Positions 45,841 through 55,249 are shown, counted from the stretch's first letter. The stretch is DNA of 64,000 bases from Haliscomenobacter sp033763495 (GCF_033763495.1 NZ_JANRKL010000111.1:1-64000); one strand, 5' to 3'. Notes: generated from the sequence alone by a model not told the origin. Translations and numbers: made by a program.

Positions 45841-48800
45841 TTATGCCAATAACAATTCTACCCGAAACCCATCCTCATAGGCTGCTTTTAAACTACCTCC
45901 CATGTTTTTAGCCCGCATGGCCATGTTGCTCATCCCTAATCCATCGGAGGGTTTTTGTGTTGACACTGTTCCATTGTCTTGTACCACCAAGCGCAAATGC
46001 CCCTTGTCTTGTTCAAAAAGAATGTTGACCTGAGTAGCATCCGAATGCTTCAGGATATTGGCAATGGCTTCCTTAAAAATCAAGTAAATGTTTTGGCGTT
46101 TTTCCGGGTCAATGAATTTTTTTCCATCAATACTGTTCACTGCAAAGTGGTAAGTAATGTTTTTGACGCCCAGGTTTTTTTCAGCAAAAACCCGCATCCG
46201 GTCAATTAGGTTTTCGTATTTGTCCTTGCGGGAATCGATGACCCAAACAACATCGCGCATGCGTTCCATGGCATCGCGGCTCATGTCACTCAGTTCGTTG
46301 AGTGCAGATTTGATTTCAGTTGGGGCGGTGTAGGCCATTACCTGGGATTGCATGGCCAAGCCGGATAAAATGGAACCGACATCATCGTGTAAGTCGCTGG
46401 AAATTTTGGTGCGAATGGCTTCCAGTGCTTTTACTTTTTGGACGGCCTGGGCAGTGCGGTATTGGATAAACACATAAACAGCTGCTGCAAAAATTCCCGC
46501 ATAAAGTAAATAAGCCCACCAGGTTTTCCACCAGGGCGGACGGATGCTGAAAGGGTACATCAAGGTTTTGCTCCAATAGCCATCCCCATTCATGGCTCTA
46601 ACCTTAAATGTATAAGTTCCCGGAGGCAAGTTGCCATAAGGCACTTCAGTAAGCGCACTTAGCCCGCTCCAATTGGCATCAATACCTTCCAATTTGTACT
46701 GATAACGCATTTTTTGCGGCGATTTGGTGGCAATGCCAATAAAATGAAAAGCAAGAAAATTGTTGTTATAGGTCAGGCTCAATTGTTCAGGAACCCCTTT
46801 CCAGGGCATTAAATCAGCAAATCGGAATTGGCCAACTTTTACACCATTGCTCAAATTGAAAGAAGTATCCTTTTTTCCCGCCAACAGCGCCCAGGGGACC
46901 GATTCGTTGAACAAGCTGATATTGCTGAGTTCTACCTGGGGAGCTTGAGTTTCAAAGTTGTCACCGCCTGGGTGGTACACGGTAAGGCGATCACTTGCAC
47001 CCACCCAAATGTTGCCCGCGGTATCTTGTCCAATGGCACCCAAATAACAGGATACGCCTAAAAAGCCATCCTCATAGGCGTAGTTTTTGAACAGTACTGG
47101 CGATTGTTTCAAGGCTTCAGGTTGTACGAGTTGCACTTTTTCCAGTTGCCTCAAGGCAGTCTGCGATAACTTACTCAAGCCACCACGGGTACCCAGCCAA
47201 AGGTTGTCTTTGGCATCCAGGGTCAAGCTCAAAATATTGTTATTGATCAGCCCTTCTTCTGTGCCAAAGCGGGTGAACAGCCGCTGTGCCCGATCCAATC
47301 GAATCAGCCCATTGCCAACACTGCTGATCCAAATTTGACCCGATTTATCTTCTACAATCCCCGACACATCATCGCTGAAGAATCCTTCCTGCGTAGTGAA
47401 ATGGGTGATAGTTTTGCGCTGTCGGTCAAGTTTATTGAGGCCTCCGCCTCTGGTGCCAATCCAGATATTCCCGCGTTGATCTTCGATGATGCTTTTAATG
47501 TCATTGTGGCTCAGTCCTTCTTTGGTAGTATAATTGGTAAAAAACTGACCAGTAGGGTCAAGCCGGGAAACCCCACTATCCCAGGATCCAAACCAAATGG
47601 CGCCACTGCGATCTTGATAGATGCAACGAATATCATTGCCGCATAAGCCAGATTCTTGGGTATAGGTGACAAAATTTTTGCCGTTGAATTTCGAGACTCC
47701 CCCACCCCAGGTTCCGCACCAAATATTGCGCTGTCGGTCTTCTAAAAGGCTGAATACACTGTTGTTGTCCAGTTTGTGCCCCAAACCATCTTTAGTAGAG
47801 TATTGACGAAAAGTGTTTTTGCTACGATCCAGCTGAACCAAACCACCCCCACGGGTCCCCAACCACATCTTGCCATTATGGTCTTTCAATACATCGAACA
47901 CGATGTCGCTGCTGAGGCCTTCTTCTATAGTAAAATGCGAAAATAAATTGCCCGCATATTTGATCACACCCCCTCCCAGAGAACTGCTCCAGATCGCACC
48001 TGTACGGTCTTCGAGCAGATCCGAAATGAAATTATTGCTCAACCCTTGTTTTTCGCTGAACCGGGTCAGGGTATTCAGGCGGGTATTTAAGCGCAGCAGA
48101 CCCTCGCCATCCGAAGCAAACCAGATGTTCTCGTGCTTGTCCTGCAGGATGTCGGTAATGATAAAATCGGCATTGAGTTGATAATGTGCAAAGGTACTGC
48201 CGTCAAAAGTAGAGGCCAATCCTCCGGTGGAACCGAGCCAAAGCAGCCCGTTTTTGTCTTCCGTGATGGCATAAATGTAATTGGCTTTGAGTCCGTTTTT
48301 GTCGGTATAATGCTGAAACGTTTGGCCATCAAATTTGCTCAGTCCCGCCGCTGAACCAAACCAAAGGTTGCCTTTTTGGTCTTCTAGTGCGCAGATGACA
48401 TCATTGTTGAGCAAGCCCTGTTTTTCGGTATAGTGAACAAAGTTTTTGCCATCGTATTTGATTAGTCCTCCGGAAGTGCAAAACCATAAATTCGCTGCAC
48501 GGTCCTGGATGATTTTTATTGCGGGAGAATCGGTAAACCCTTCAGCGAGATGATAATTGGTGAAATAATTTCCATCGAATTTAGAGATACCCCCACTCCA
48601 AAACCCGATCCAGATATTGCCCGTTTTATCCTGAAAAATACTGCTGATGCTGTTGCCTCCCAAACCCGTTTGATCCGTATAGGTGATGAATTGTTTGCCA
48701 TCGTAGCGGCTCAATCCCCCGCCGTCAGTCCCGATCCACAAGCAACCCAAGTGGTCCAGGAGCAAACAAGTAGTTTGGATGTGTTTCAGACCCTGCAATA

Positions 48801-49254
48801 CGCTGAAGGAACTAAAATTGTCGGGGTTGTGGTCGCTGATGTGGGCATCTTTGGCTATATTTTTTTCGGGGATGCCCATGGCCACCGGCCGATCGATTGC
48901 AGAGCTTACCTTGGGCAGAGTGAAGCCGTTTTGCCCAGGTACAACTTTGATTGGCAAATTTGCGGATCTATTTTCAGGCCGACCGAGTGCCTTAACGTTG
49001 GTATAGGCAGGTACTTCCAGCGGCGTACAATTGGGACCAACAACTACAGCCCCCAACGCTGTAGTTTGTGGCGAAATGATGCTGTCCTGGGGGACAATAT
49101 GACCAGTGGCAGGGGCAACATGGGGTGCAAAATGGGGCAAGTTTTCATTGTGGTGATTCTGAGTACAACAAAGCAGGGCGCATAGATAAAAACAAATACA
49201 CAACAACCTTACCCACCTGAACAGGTGATGATGGCATCGATTTTGGGAAATCAT
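45841..49254 (-). CDS. reg_prop/Y_Y_Y sensor histidine kinase
   Basis: 1137 residues. N-terminal export signal with lipoprotein-like CALLCC, then two seven-bladed propellers of about 24-residue reg_prop repeats (I-x-E-D-x-x-G-x-I/L-W-I/F-G) at about 155-760. A Y_Y_Y domain at about 810-895 (NNNFLAFHFIGIATKSP; YKLEGIDANW) and one transmembrane helix at about 905-928 follow. Then HisKA_3 with phospho-acceptor H956 in DLHDDVG and a HATPase domain ending DGLGMSNMAMRAKNMGG. It senses an extracytoplasmic signal and should pass phosphate to the response regulator 56 bp upstream on the same strand. Confidence 0.93.
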   Translation of the reverse strand: MISQNRCHHHLFRWVRLLCICFYLCALLCCTQNHHNENLPHFAPHVAPATGHIVPQDSIISPQTTALGAVVVGPNCTPLEVPAYTNVKALGRPENRSANLPIKVVPGQNGFTLPKVSSAIDRPVAMGIPEKNIAKDAHISDHNPDNFSSFSVLQGLKHIQTTCLLLDHLGCLWIGTDGGGLSRYDGKQFITYTDQTGLGGNSISSIFQDKTGNIWIGFWSGGISKFDGNYFTNYHLAEGFTDSPAIKIIQDRAANLWFCTSGGLIKYDGKNFVHYTEKQGLLNNDVICALEDQKGNLWFGSAAGLSKFDGQTFQHYTDKNGLKANYIYAITEDKNGLLWLGSTGGLASTFDGSTFAHYQLNADFIITDILQDKHENIWFASDGEGLLRLNTRLNTLTRFSEKQGLSNNFISDLLEDRTGAIWSSSLGGGVIKYAGNLFSHFTIEEGLSSDIVFDVLKDHNGKMWLGTRGGGLVQLDRSKNTFRQYSTKDGLGHKLDNNSVFSLLEDRQRNIWCGTWGGGVSKFNGKNFVTYTQESGLCGNDIRCIYQDRSGAIWFGSWDSGVSRLDPTGQFFTNYTTKEGLSHNDIKSIIEDQRGNIWIGTRGGGLNKLDRQRKTITHFTTQEGFFSDDVSGIVEDKSGQIWISSVGNGLIRLDRAQRLFTRFGTEEGLINNNILSLTLDAKDNLWLGTRGGLSKLSQTALRQLEKVQLVQPEALKQSPVLFKNYAYEDGFLGVSCYLGAIGQDTAGNIWVGASDRLTVYHPGGDNFETQAPQVELSNISLFNESVPWALLAGKKDTSFNLSNGVKVGQFRFADLMPWKGVPEQLSLTYNNNFLAFHFIGIATKSPQKMRYQYKLEGIDANWSGLSALTEVPYGNLPPGTYTFKVRAMNGDGYWSKTLMYPFSIRPPWWKTWWAYLLYAGIFAAAVYVFIQYRTAQAVQKVKALEAIRTKISSDLHDDVGSILSGLAMQSQVMAYTAPTEIKSALNELSDMSRDAMERMRDVVWVIDSRKDKYENLIDRMRVFAEKNLGVKNITYHFAVNSIDGKKFIDPEKRQNIYLIFKEAIANILKHSDATQVNILFEQDKGHLRLVVQDNGTVSTQKPSDGLGMSNMAMRAKNMGGSLKAAYEDGFRVELLLA

Positions 49255-49310
49255 AGAGCAGCCTTTAAATGATTACGCTTCAGGCTCTCAAGATAATGAT
49301 TTTGGTTTAG

Positions 49311-49952
49311 TTATTTGATATAGCCCTTCATGTACTGCGTAATCGCCTCGGTTTTGTTGTTTACTTGGAGGACTTTGTACAACTTCTTGACGTGTGAACG
49401 CACGGTCTCAATAGAAATAAACAATTCCGTGGAAATCGTGGCATAACTCTTGCCGTCCACGAGTTTCTCCAAAATCTCTTTTTGTCGATCCGAAAGAATA
49501 CTGGCTTTACTGACCCTGCCACCCATCAGGTGATTGACAATTTCACGGGCGATTGATGGCGACATGTACGAACCACCGTTGGCCACAATGCGCAAGGCCT
49601 CCACAATTTCGTCCAGACTGGCTTTTTTGGAAATATAAGAACAGGCTCCCGAACACAAGGCTTTGAGAATCACGTCTTCCTCTTCATAGGTGGTGAGCAT
49701 GATGATGTCTTGCTGCGGCAATCTTTCCAAAATCAGCGGGATGGCTTCCAGTCCGGACAAACCAGGAAGCCCGATGTCAAGAATCAAAATGTCCGATTGG
49801 AGCGAAGGATTGATGTTCAACACGTGCAAGAAAGATTCTACGGAGCCATGTACCTGACACAGTTCAAACTCTTCATGGAATCCTACGAACTTGGATACAT
49901 TTTCACGGACAACCTTATTGTCTTCAATGATGCTGATTTTGGTCTTTTTCAT
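49311..49952 (-). CDS. NarL/LuxR-family response regulator
   Basis: 213 residues. Receiver domain 1-125 with acidic pair E10-D11, phosphorylation site D59 (ILILDIGLPGLSG), T87 and K109. LuxR-type helix-turn-helix at about 152-210 (LSDRQKEILEKLVDGKSY; ETVRSHVKKLYKVLQ). It pairs with the HisKA_3 kinase downstream, the class of kinase that normally partners NarL regulators. It is probably the first gene of the two-gene operon. Confidence 0.94.
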   Translation of the reverse strand: MKKTKISIIEDNKVVRENVSKFVGFHEEFELCQVHGSVESFLHVLNINPSLQSDILILDIGLPGLSGLEAIPLILERLPQQDIIMLTTYEEEDVILKALCSGACSYISKKASLDEIVEALRIVANGGSYMSPSIAREIVNHLMGGRVSKASILSDRQKEILEKLVDGKSYATISTELFISIETVRSHVKKLYKVLQVNNKTEAITQYMKGYIK

Positions 49953-49994
49953 GTGGTATGGATTCCTGTAAAGTTAAGCGCTTTTGGTGAATAA

Positions 49995-50020
49995 AAAACT
50001 CACCCGGCCGGGTGAGTTTT
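49995..50020. promoter_or_regulatory. perfect 26-bp palindrome upstream of the response regulator
   Basis: AAAACTCACCC-GGCC-GGGTGAGTTTT, 43 bp before the regulator start codon and 116 bp before the divergent gene. The form is that of an intrinsic terminator (A-run, GC stem, T-run), yet it lies between two divergent 5' ends. It may therefore be a leader attenuator or an operator for the NarL-type regulator itself. Confidence 0.6.
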
Positions 50021-50135
50021 CGGTACAAAAGGCCCACCTTTTTCACCGCTTAGGGTGATTGTGATGCCTACAGATTTTGATCAATTTTGTCCCATCACTA
50101 CCATCTAATTCATTCATCCACCAAAACCAATATAC

Positions 50136-51356
50136 GTGAAACAGCTAACCCAAAAAAACACGGCAGACCTGGCGGCCGAATCAATACAAACCTGGCGTGG
50201 TTTCTTCTCCACATGCACCATGTTGTTGCTCTTTTGTAGCTTCATGATTGTTGCACAGCAGCTATCAGCACAAGAAACCGCTGAAATCCAGAACTTCTGG
50301 CGAAAAAGTTACATCCAGGCTGATGCCAGCAAAACAGGATTGGGGCCGCAAGGCGAAAAAGCAGTTTGGACAGTTGAAAAAATTGCCAACAGCTCCGATG
50401 TGCGCCTCAAACATGTGGCCAGTGGAGCCTATCTGCACGCTGAGACTGATGCGAAGTTTCCAGTGGTAGGTGCAGTAGGTCCCGGCTGGTTGAGCGCCAT
50501 GTGGATCATGGAACCCATAGCTGGAACCAACCTGGTGCGCATCAAGAACAAATGGCGGAGCCTTTATTTGCATACGGAGACCGGAGCCTTGGAAATGGGC
50601 GCAGTTCAACCCGGCTGGCTGAGTGCCCAATGGCAGATTTATCGGTCCTCTTCAATCTCTACAAGCAGCCCATCAAACACAGCCGACGCCCCCCTGGGCG
50701 CAATGGGCAGTGGGACCTTCCCGGATCAAATCTCTGCCCCACTGAAACAAGTCATCTGGCGCGTCAATATTGCGGGGTATCTTTTCAAATCCATGGATGC
50801 TGGCAAGACCTGGAATGACCTGAACAAAAAATTAGCGTACGTTTCTGCAATAAACAATACAACTGCCTGGGGCGTCAACTTTGAGGGAAAAGTTGAACTG
50901 ACTCTGGATGGAGGCACTACCTGGAGAACCACCTCCGGTCTGCTGAAACAGATATCCGGAGTTGACGCCAACACGGCATGGGGCGTCAATGACAAGCTGG
51001 AAATTTATAGAACCCTGGACGCAGGCTTTACCTGGTCAAAAGTGAGTGGCGCGGCGCAAAGCATCTCGGCAGTGAATGGAACTACCGCCTGGGCCCTCAA
51101 TAGTGGCAATATGTGGCGTACCAATAATGCGGGCAGCAATTGGAGCCAGGTTCCCGGAAAAATGAAAAGCATCAGTGCCAAAAGTTTTGATCTGGGCATT
51201 GGCATCGACGATCAAGGGAACCTCAAATCTACCATTGATGGTGGCAAATCTTGGCAATCGGTAGTCCAAGGCTATTTTTTAAGCGCCGTTGCTTATGCTG
51301 AACGAGCTGGCTATGCCATTGATAACAATTTAAAATTGATCTCGATAACCTATTGA
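50136..51356 (+). CDS. secreted beta-trefoil-like plus tectonin/BNR-like propeller protein
   Basis: 406 residues. The hydrophobic export segment is at about 29-46 (ending QLSAQ), preceded by a rather long cytoplasmic-looking N-terminus. Residues about 50-170 form three 40-residue repeats ending in W-T-V-E-K-I / W-I-M-E-P-I / W-Q-I, a beta-trefoil-like lectin pattern. Residues about 195-405 form short repeats (TTAWGVN; GGTTWRTT; NNAGSNW) of the tectonin/Asp-box type. Both halves suggest carbohydrate binding. The trefoil-like domain is closely repeated in the gene at 56833. ATTG-N20-CAATTTTG at 50058-50089 is a weak promoter candidate. Confidence 0.7.
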   Translation: MKQLTQKNTADLAAESIQTWRGFFSTCTMLLLFCSFMIVAQQLSAQETAEIQNFWRKSYIQADASKTGLGPQGEKAVWTVEKIANSSDVRLKHVASGAYLHAETDAKFPVVGAVGPGWLSAMWIMEPIAGTNLVRIKNKWRSLYLHTETGALEMGAVQPGWLSAQWQIYRSSSISTSSPSNTADAPLGAMGSGTFPDQISAPLKQVIWRVNIAGYLFKSMDAGKTWNDLNKKLAYVSAINNTTAWGVNFEGKVELTLDGGTTWRTTSGLLKQISGVDANTAWGVNDKLEIYRTLDAGFTWSKVSGAAQSISAVNGTTAWALNSGNMWRTNNAGSNWSQVPGKMKSISAKSFDLGIGIDDQGNLKSTIDGGKSWQSVVQGYFLSAVAYAERAGYAIDNNLKLISITY

Positions 51357-51441
51357 TCCCAACAACATTTAGTACAACTGAAACTGCTCCTATAAATGGC
51401 TTTTTGAAAGTCTTTTCACCATAAAACAGTTAAAATCCAAT

Positions 51442-52884
51442 ATGAAAAATTTCCAATTAACCGTGCTGGCTATTTTGGGCTTTGCCAGTTTGAATGCCCA
51501 AAACTTATCTCTTCAACCCATTACCGAACCACAGGAGCTGCAAAGCAGTTTGTTTATGAACAATGCTTCCAGCAGTTATGCGGCAGATGAAACGCCCACC
51601 GGGCACCAACTCCACAGTCCCATCGCGGCGACCAGCCTGCGGGTGAAAGGCCTCTACATTGTCCCAGTTGGACAAGTGGAAAAACCCAGGGCAAAAGAAG
51701 CCATCGCAGCAATTTTGGCCATCATGCAAAGCCATTATTTGAAGATGCTGGGCGTTACTTTTGAATTTGATCCGGAAGTCAGTGTGCTGCGTTCGAACTA
51801 CAGTGTGACAGATGCCGTTGACTGGAACAACAACTACAACTTCATTAAAACCAACTTAGGACAAGAATTCCTCAACAACCGTAACATAGTGGTTTCCGTT
51901 CTGGAAGGCACGGCGGGTGATGCTGGCGGCTGGGGTGGAGTATTAAAAATGACGGGTACTTTTTGGAACAATTGCTATGACATTTTCATCAATCGCCCCC
52001 ATATGTTGAGTACCGAACTGGCCGGTTGGTCTCATGAACTGGGGCATGCCTTTGGCCTCATGCACTCCTTGGACACTAAAAATTGCCTGGCTAAGTTGAA
52101 TATCGACATGGGCACACTCCCCAGTTTGTTGATGCAACAAACCGATAAATTCCGCACCTTGTATGAGTATCCTCTGGCCAAAGAAGAGAAAAAAATGCTG
52201 CTGGATTCTACTTATTCGGTGAGTTGTTTGGCCTTTAGAGGCGACCGGCCGGCCCCCCTGCGTTACCTCAGGCTCACGAGTGGCCAGGCTAGCCAAAGTG
52301 CCAATGGCCGCAACGTAGAAATGATCGAATTTCACAACGGCGCTGAAGGCAGGGGCACTTTAGCCAGAGACGCTTCGGGCAAATGGTTGGAACGCGATTT
52401 GCTGGGTACCACCCGTTTTAGCTTCAACGAAGTTGGGCGCGACGATTGGTCCGTCTACCTTCAGGACCCTGGTCGCAATGTCGCTCTTCAAATCGATTTG
52501 TATACCTCAAAAGTGATGTATGGCACCATTGGCGCGAGTACCAAGTCGCCTATTTACAATATTTTATGGTCGAAAAAATCAGCTGGCTCCATCAACAATC
52601 CGTCTTGCGCTTGTGCCGCTCAAACCTTTCGCAGTGTGAGCGACCACACTTGGGTGGAGTTCCGACTACCGGGTGGCAGCAGTGGCCAAACCATCAACAT
52701 CCCGGCAGGTGCCCACAATAAATACGTTTTCCCAAAATGCAACCGGGTTTGGTGGGACAACCTCAGCTTCACGTGCAACACCAGTACGTGCAAGTGGGAA
52801 AAAACGGCTGGCAGATGGGATGCTGACGCACTTTGCACGGGTTCTGCTGGCAATAGTCCATATGTTTTTGTTGGGGAGAAATAG
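51442..52884 (+). CDS. secreted zinc metallopeptidase of the metzincin type
   Basis: 480 residues, signal peptide ending LNAQ. The zinc motif HExxHxxGxxH is complete in WSHELGHAFGLMHS (H198, E199, H202, G205, H208), and M231 (SLLMQQT) may supply the Met-turn. After the catalytic half a beta-rich C-terminal region with several cysteines (SCACAAQTF, SFTCNTSTCKWEK) may form a binding module. I cannot assign a MEROPS family; the metzincin clan is clear. It lies 85 bp after the trefoil gene and is probably cotranscribed with it. Confidence 0.82.
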   Translation: MKNFQLTVLAILGFASLNAQNLSLQPITEPQELQSSLFMNNASSSYAADETPTGHQLHSPIAATSLRVKGLYIVPVGQVEKPRAKEAIAAILAIMQSHYLKMLGVTFEFDPEVSVLRSNYSVTDAVDWNNNYNFIKTNLGQEFLNNRNIVVSVLEGTAGDAGGWGGVLKMTGTFWNNCYDIFINRPHMLSTELAGWSHELGHAFGLMHSLDTKNCLAKLNIDMGTLPSLLMQQTDKFRTLYEYPLAKEEKKMLLDSTYSVSCLAFRGDRPAPLRYLRLTSGQASQSANGRNVEMIEFHNGAEGRGTLARDASGKWLERDLLGTTRFSFNEVGRDDWSVYLQDPGRNVALQIDLYTSKVMYGTIGASTKSPIYNILWSKKSAGSINNPSCACAAQTFRSVSDHTWVEFRLPGGSSGQTINIPAGAHNKYVFPKCNRVWWDNLSFTCNTSTCKWEKTAGRWDADALCTGSAGNSPYVFVGEK

Positions 52885-52911
52885 TTGTTTTTAAAGGATG
52901 ATTTAGTTGGG

Positions 52912-52952
52912 TTGGGCTAATTGAAAATAGCTCAGCCCAATTCTATTTTAAT
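52912..52952 (+). terminator. weak terminator after the metallopeptidase
   Basis: TTGGGCT (52912-52918) pairs with AGCCCAA (52934-52940) around a 15-nt loop. A T-rich tail (TTCTATTTT) follows. The stem is short. Confidence 0.45.
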
Positions 52953-53001
52953 CAATCATTTTCGATACTTTTAAGACATTAAGTCCACCAACGAAACACC
53001 T

Positions 53002-54204
53002 ATGCACAGATTACTTCCTTTCATCTTGGCCCTTGGCCTTTTCCAGGCCTGCCAAAATCCAGCTACCAAGTCCACCGAATCCACCACCGACATCAACACC
53101 TTCGCCTACGATTACACCCAACTCAAAGCCCACACCCCCCTCATCCTGCTCGAAGACGGCGACCACAAAGTCCTGCTCGCTGAAGCCTACCAAGGCCGCG
53201 TGATGACCAGCACCGCCGCCGGGATGAAAGGCACCAGCTACGGCTGGATCAACCATGATTTGATCTCCAAAGGCGAATACCAACCCCACATGAATGCCTT
53301 TGGCGGCGAAGAACGTTTTTGGTTAGGCCCGGAAGGTGGGCAATACGGCCTGTACTTCAAAAAAGGTGATCCTTTTGACCTTGTCCACTGGCAAACACCC
53401 GGTGCCATCGATACCATGACTTATCCAGCCGTGCAAAAAGATAAAACGCAAGCACTTTTTGCCAAAAGTTTCAGCATCGAGAACTACGCGGGCACCCGCT
53501 TCGACCTCAAGGTGGAACGCCGCATCCGTTTGTTGAGCGAAAAAGAAGCCAGCGACCTCTTGCAAGTGCCCCTCAACGCTGTAAAATGGGTAGGCTACGA
53601 AAGTGACAATCAGCTGAGCAATACCGGCCAGGAAGATTGGGACAAATCCAAAGGAGTGCTTTCCATCTGGCTATTGGGCATGTTGAAAGCCAGCCCCGCA
53701 CAAGTGGTCATGTTGCCCTACAAAGCTGGGGGCAGCGCTCAGGTCAACGACGCTTATTTTGGCAAAATCGCCGCCGATCGATTGATCAAAAAAGACAGTG
53801 TGCTCTTCTTCAAAGGCGACGCCAAGTCGCGAGGCAAAATTGGCATTCCGCCCGCCATTGTCAAACCCCTCGCAGGCAGTTACGACGTCGAAAAAGGTGC
53901 TTTGACCATCGTGCGCTTCAGCTACACTGGCGATACCGCTTATGTCAATTCCATGTGGGAAATCCAGCGCTACCCCTACCGTGGCGACGTGGTAAATACC
54001 TACAACGATGGCCCGAACGACAAAGGTGAACAAATGGGCGCTTTTTATGAACTGGAAACCTCCTCCCCTGCCCTGGTGCTCAAAAAAGGCGGTGCTTACC
54101 GGCATGTGCAGCAGACTTTTCATTTTGAGGGCAAGGCTTCGGATTTGAATGTGATCAGCAAACATGTGCTGGGAGTGGAATTGAGCCAGGTGCCGAAATT
54201 TTAA
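53002..54204 (+). CDS. lipoprotein, DUF6786-like (mutarotase-fold candidate)
   Basis: 400 residues with lipobox LFQAC (Cys17). The pattern GRVMTSTAAGMKGTSYGWIN, NAFGGEERFWLGPEGGQYG and YAGTRFDLKVERRIRLL resembles the galactose-mutarotase-like beta-supersandwich of the DUF6786 group in Bacteroidota, where an active-site role on sugars is suspected but unproven. Codon use is G+C-rich compared with the xisH gene that follows. It is probably anchored in a membrane facing the periplasm. Confidence 0.65.
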   Translation: MHRLLPFILALGLFQACQNPATKSTESTTDINTFAYDYTQLKAHTPLILLEDGDHKVLLAEAYQGRVMTSTAAGMKGTSYGWINHDLISKGEYQPHMNAFGGEERFWLGPEGGQYGLYFKKGDPFDLVHWQTPGAIDTMTYPAVQKDKTQALFAKSFSIENYAGTRFDLKVERRIRLLSEKEASDLLQVPLNAVKWVGYESDNQLSNTGQEDWDKSKGVLSIWLLGMLKASPAQVVMLPYKAGGSAQVNDAYFGKIAADRLIKKDSVLFFKGDAKSRGKIGIPPAIVKPLAGSYDVEKGALTIVRFSYTGDTAYVNSMWEIQRYPYRGDVVNTYNDGPNDKGEQMGAFYELETSSPALVLKKGGAYRHVQQTFHFEGKASDLNVISKHVLGVELSQVPKF

Positions 54205-54208
54205 AGAT

Positions 54209-54240
54209 ATTGTGGGATCAAACAATAATCGGTAACTTTA
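54209..54240 (+). promoter_or_regulatory. possible xisHI promoter
   Basis: ATTG (54209-54212), a 20-nt spacer and TAACTTTA (54233-54240) deviate from the Bacteroidota consensus at one base in each box, 17 bp before the xisH start codon. This would give a very short leader. Confidence 0.3.
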
Positions 54241-54257
54241 GATCAGAATTTCTCCAA

Positions 54258-54674
54258 ATGGCGCGTGACATTTTTCATTCAAATGTAAGGGATGCACTGA
54301 TTAAAGATGGTTGGGTAATTACCCATGATCCATATGAATTAGAAATGGGTAGCCCTGATTATGAAATAGACCTGGGGGCTGAAAAAATTATTGCCGCACA
54401 AAAAGGAGTAGAAAAAATCGCAGTGGAGGTTAAAAGCTTCGTCGGAAAATCAGCAGGGTATGAATTCCACCAAGCTGTTGGCCAATATCGGAACTACAAA
54501 AGTGCGCTTGATGACATTGAGCCAGAAAGGGTTATCTTTCTAGCCATTTCGGAAGACATTTACGAATCTTTCTTCAAACTTCCCTTCCCCCAAAAACGTT
54601 TGAATGAAGACAAGATTAACCTTTTGGTTTTTTCAATAACAGATAAAATCATTGTGCAATGGATAAGGCAGTAA
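54258..54674 (+). CDS. xisH: XisH-family protein (PD-(D/E)XK fold)
   Basis: 138 residues from ATG 54258 (MARDIFHSNVRDALIKDGW is the standard XisH start). It belongs to the family first described as fdxN-element excision controlling factor in cyanobacteria, now grouped with PD-(D/E)XK nucleases. The putative active-site string is visible as D35/D38 in SPDYEIDLG and E57-V-K59 in IAVEVKS. No excision element is present here. It overlaps xisI by 16 bp, so the two are translationally coupled. Base composition is more A+T-rich than the genes on either side, suggesting transfer. Confidence 0.9.
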   Translation: MARDIFHSNVRDALIKDGWVITHDPYELEMGSPDYEIDLGAEKIIAAQKGVEKIAVEVKSFVGKSAGYEFHQAVGQYRNYKSALDDIEPERVIFLAISEDIYESFFKLPFPQKRLNEDKINLLVFSITDKIIVQWIRQ

Positions 54675-55003
54675 TCAATCGACAAATTCTTCTAGAAGTC
54701 CTGCACGAGTATCTTGAGCGCCGCAAAAAGAACCCTGATGATGGTGTTCAAATTGTGCCTGTTTTTGACGAAGAACACGATAACTATGAGATTAAAAAAA
54801 TGGGCTGGCGCAACAAACGTAGAATCAGTTTCACTGTTTTTTTCTTTTCTATCGCCAATGACGGAAAAATCTGGGTTCAAGTAAATGCCTCGGACTATGA
54901 TATTGTGGGTGACTTGGAAGAGAAAGGTGTGGCTAAATCAGACATTGTATTGGCTTTTCATGCACCACATTTAAGGCCTTATACTGGGTATGCTGTGGCC
55001 TGA
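54659..55003 (+). CDS. xisI: XisI-family protein
   Basis: 114 residues. The XisI family is small, acidic-basic and nearly always paired with XisH; its hallmarks here are the N-terminal helix (ILLEVLHEYLERRK), a central strand, IWVQVNASDYDIVGDLEEKGV, and the C-terminal DIVLAFHAPHLRPYTGYAVA. The molecular function is unknown. The gene overlaps xisH and ends about 40 bp before a Uma2 fragment. Confidence 0.92.
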   Translation: MDKAVINRQILLEVLHEYLERRKKNPDDGVQIVPVFDEEHDNYEIKKMGWRNKRRISFTVFFFSIANDGKIWVQVNASDYDIVGDLEEKGVAKSDIVLAFHAPHLRPYTGYAVA

Positions 55004-55041
55004 TAGCTGTTTATGCGCTAACTTTTTAAAAAGCAATCAAC

Positions 55042-55158
55042 GTGTTTCGAGCCGATGGGACTGAAAGTAAAATTCCTTTTGACGAATTTTTGAACGGGGA
55101 GAATATACTGCCCGGTTTTAGTGTGCAATTGGCTGATTTGTTTGAAGGTGATCAATAA
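55042..55158 (+). pseudogene. Uma2-like (DUF820) C-terminal fragment
   Basis: Thirty-eight codons in an open frame that begins just after an in-frame TAA (55027-55029). The translation VFRADGTESKIPFDEFLNGE continues NILPGFSVQLADLFEGDQ, resembling the conserved C-terminus of Uma2 proteins (x-LPGF-x(3)-L-x-x-LF). No start or N-terminal two-thirds is present, so this is a gene remnant directly after xisHI. Confidence 0.5.
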
Positions 55159-55249
55159 ACAGGTGTTGGCCTAAAATAGGCCCTATGCGGCCCACGATAC
55201 AAACTCAAACAGTTTCCAAGTCCAACTTTAAACCACCAACCAAATAGCC

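Noticed and set aside
54258..55003. XisHI as proof of an integrated excisable element
   Set aside because: No recombinase gene, attachment sites or element boundaries are visible nearby.
55168..55182. GGCCTA-AAA-TAGGCC as a terminator after the Uma2 scrap
   Set aside because: The stem is only 6 bp and is not followed by a T-run.
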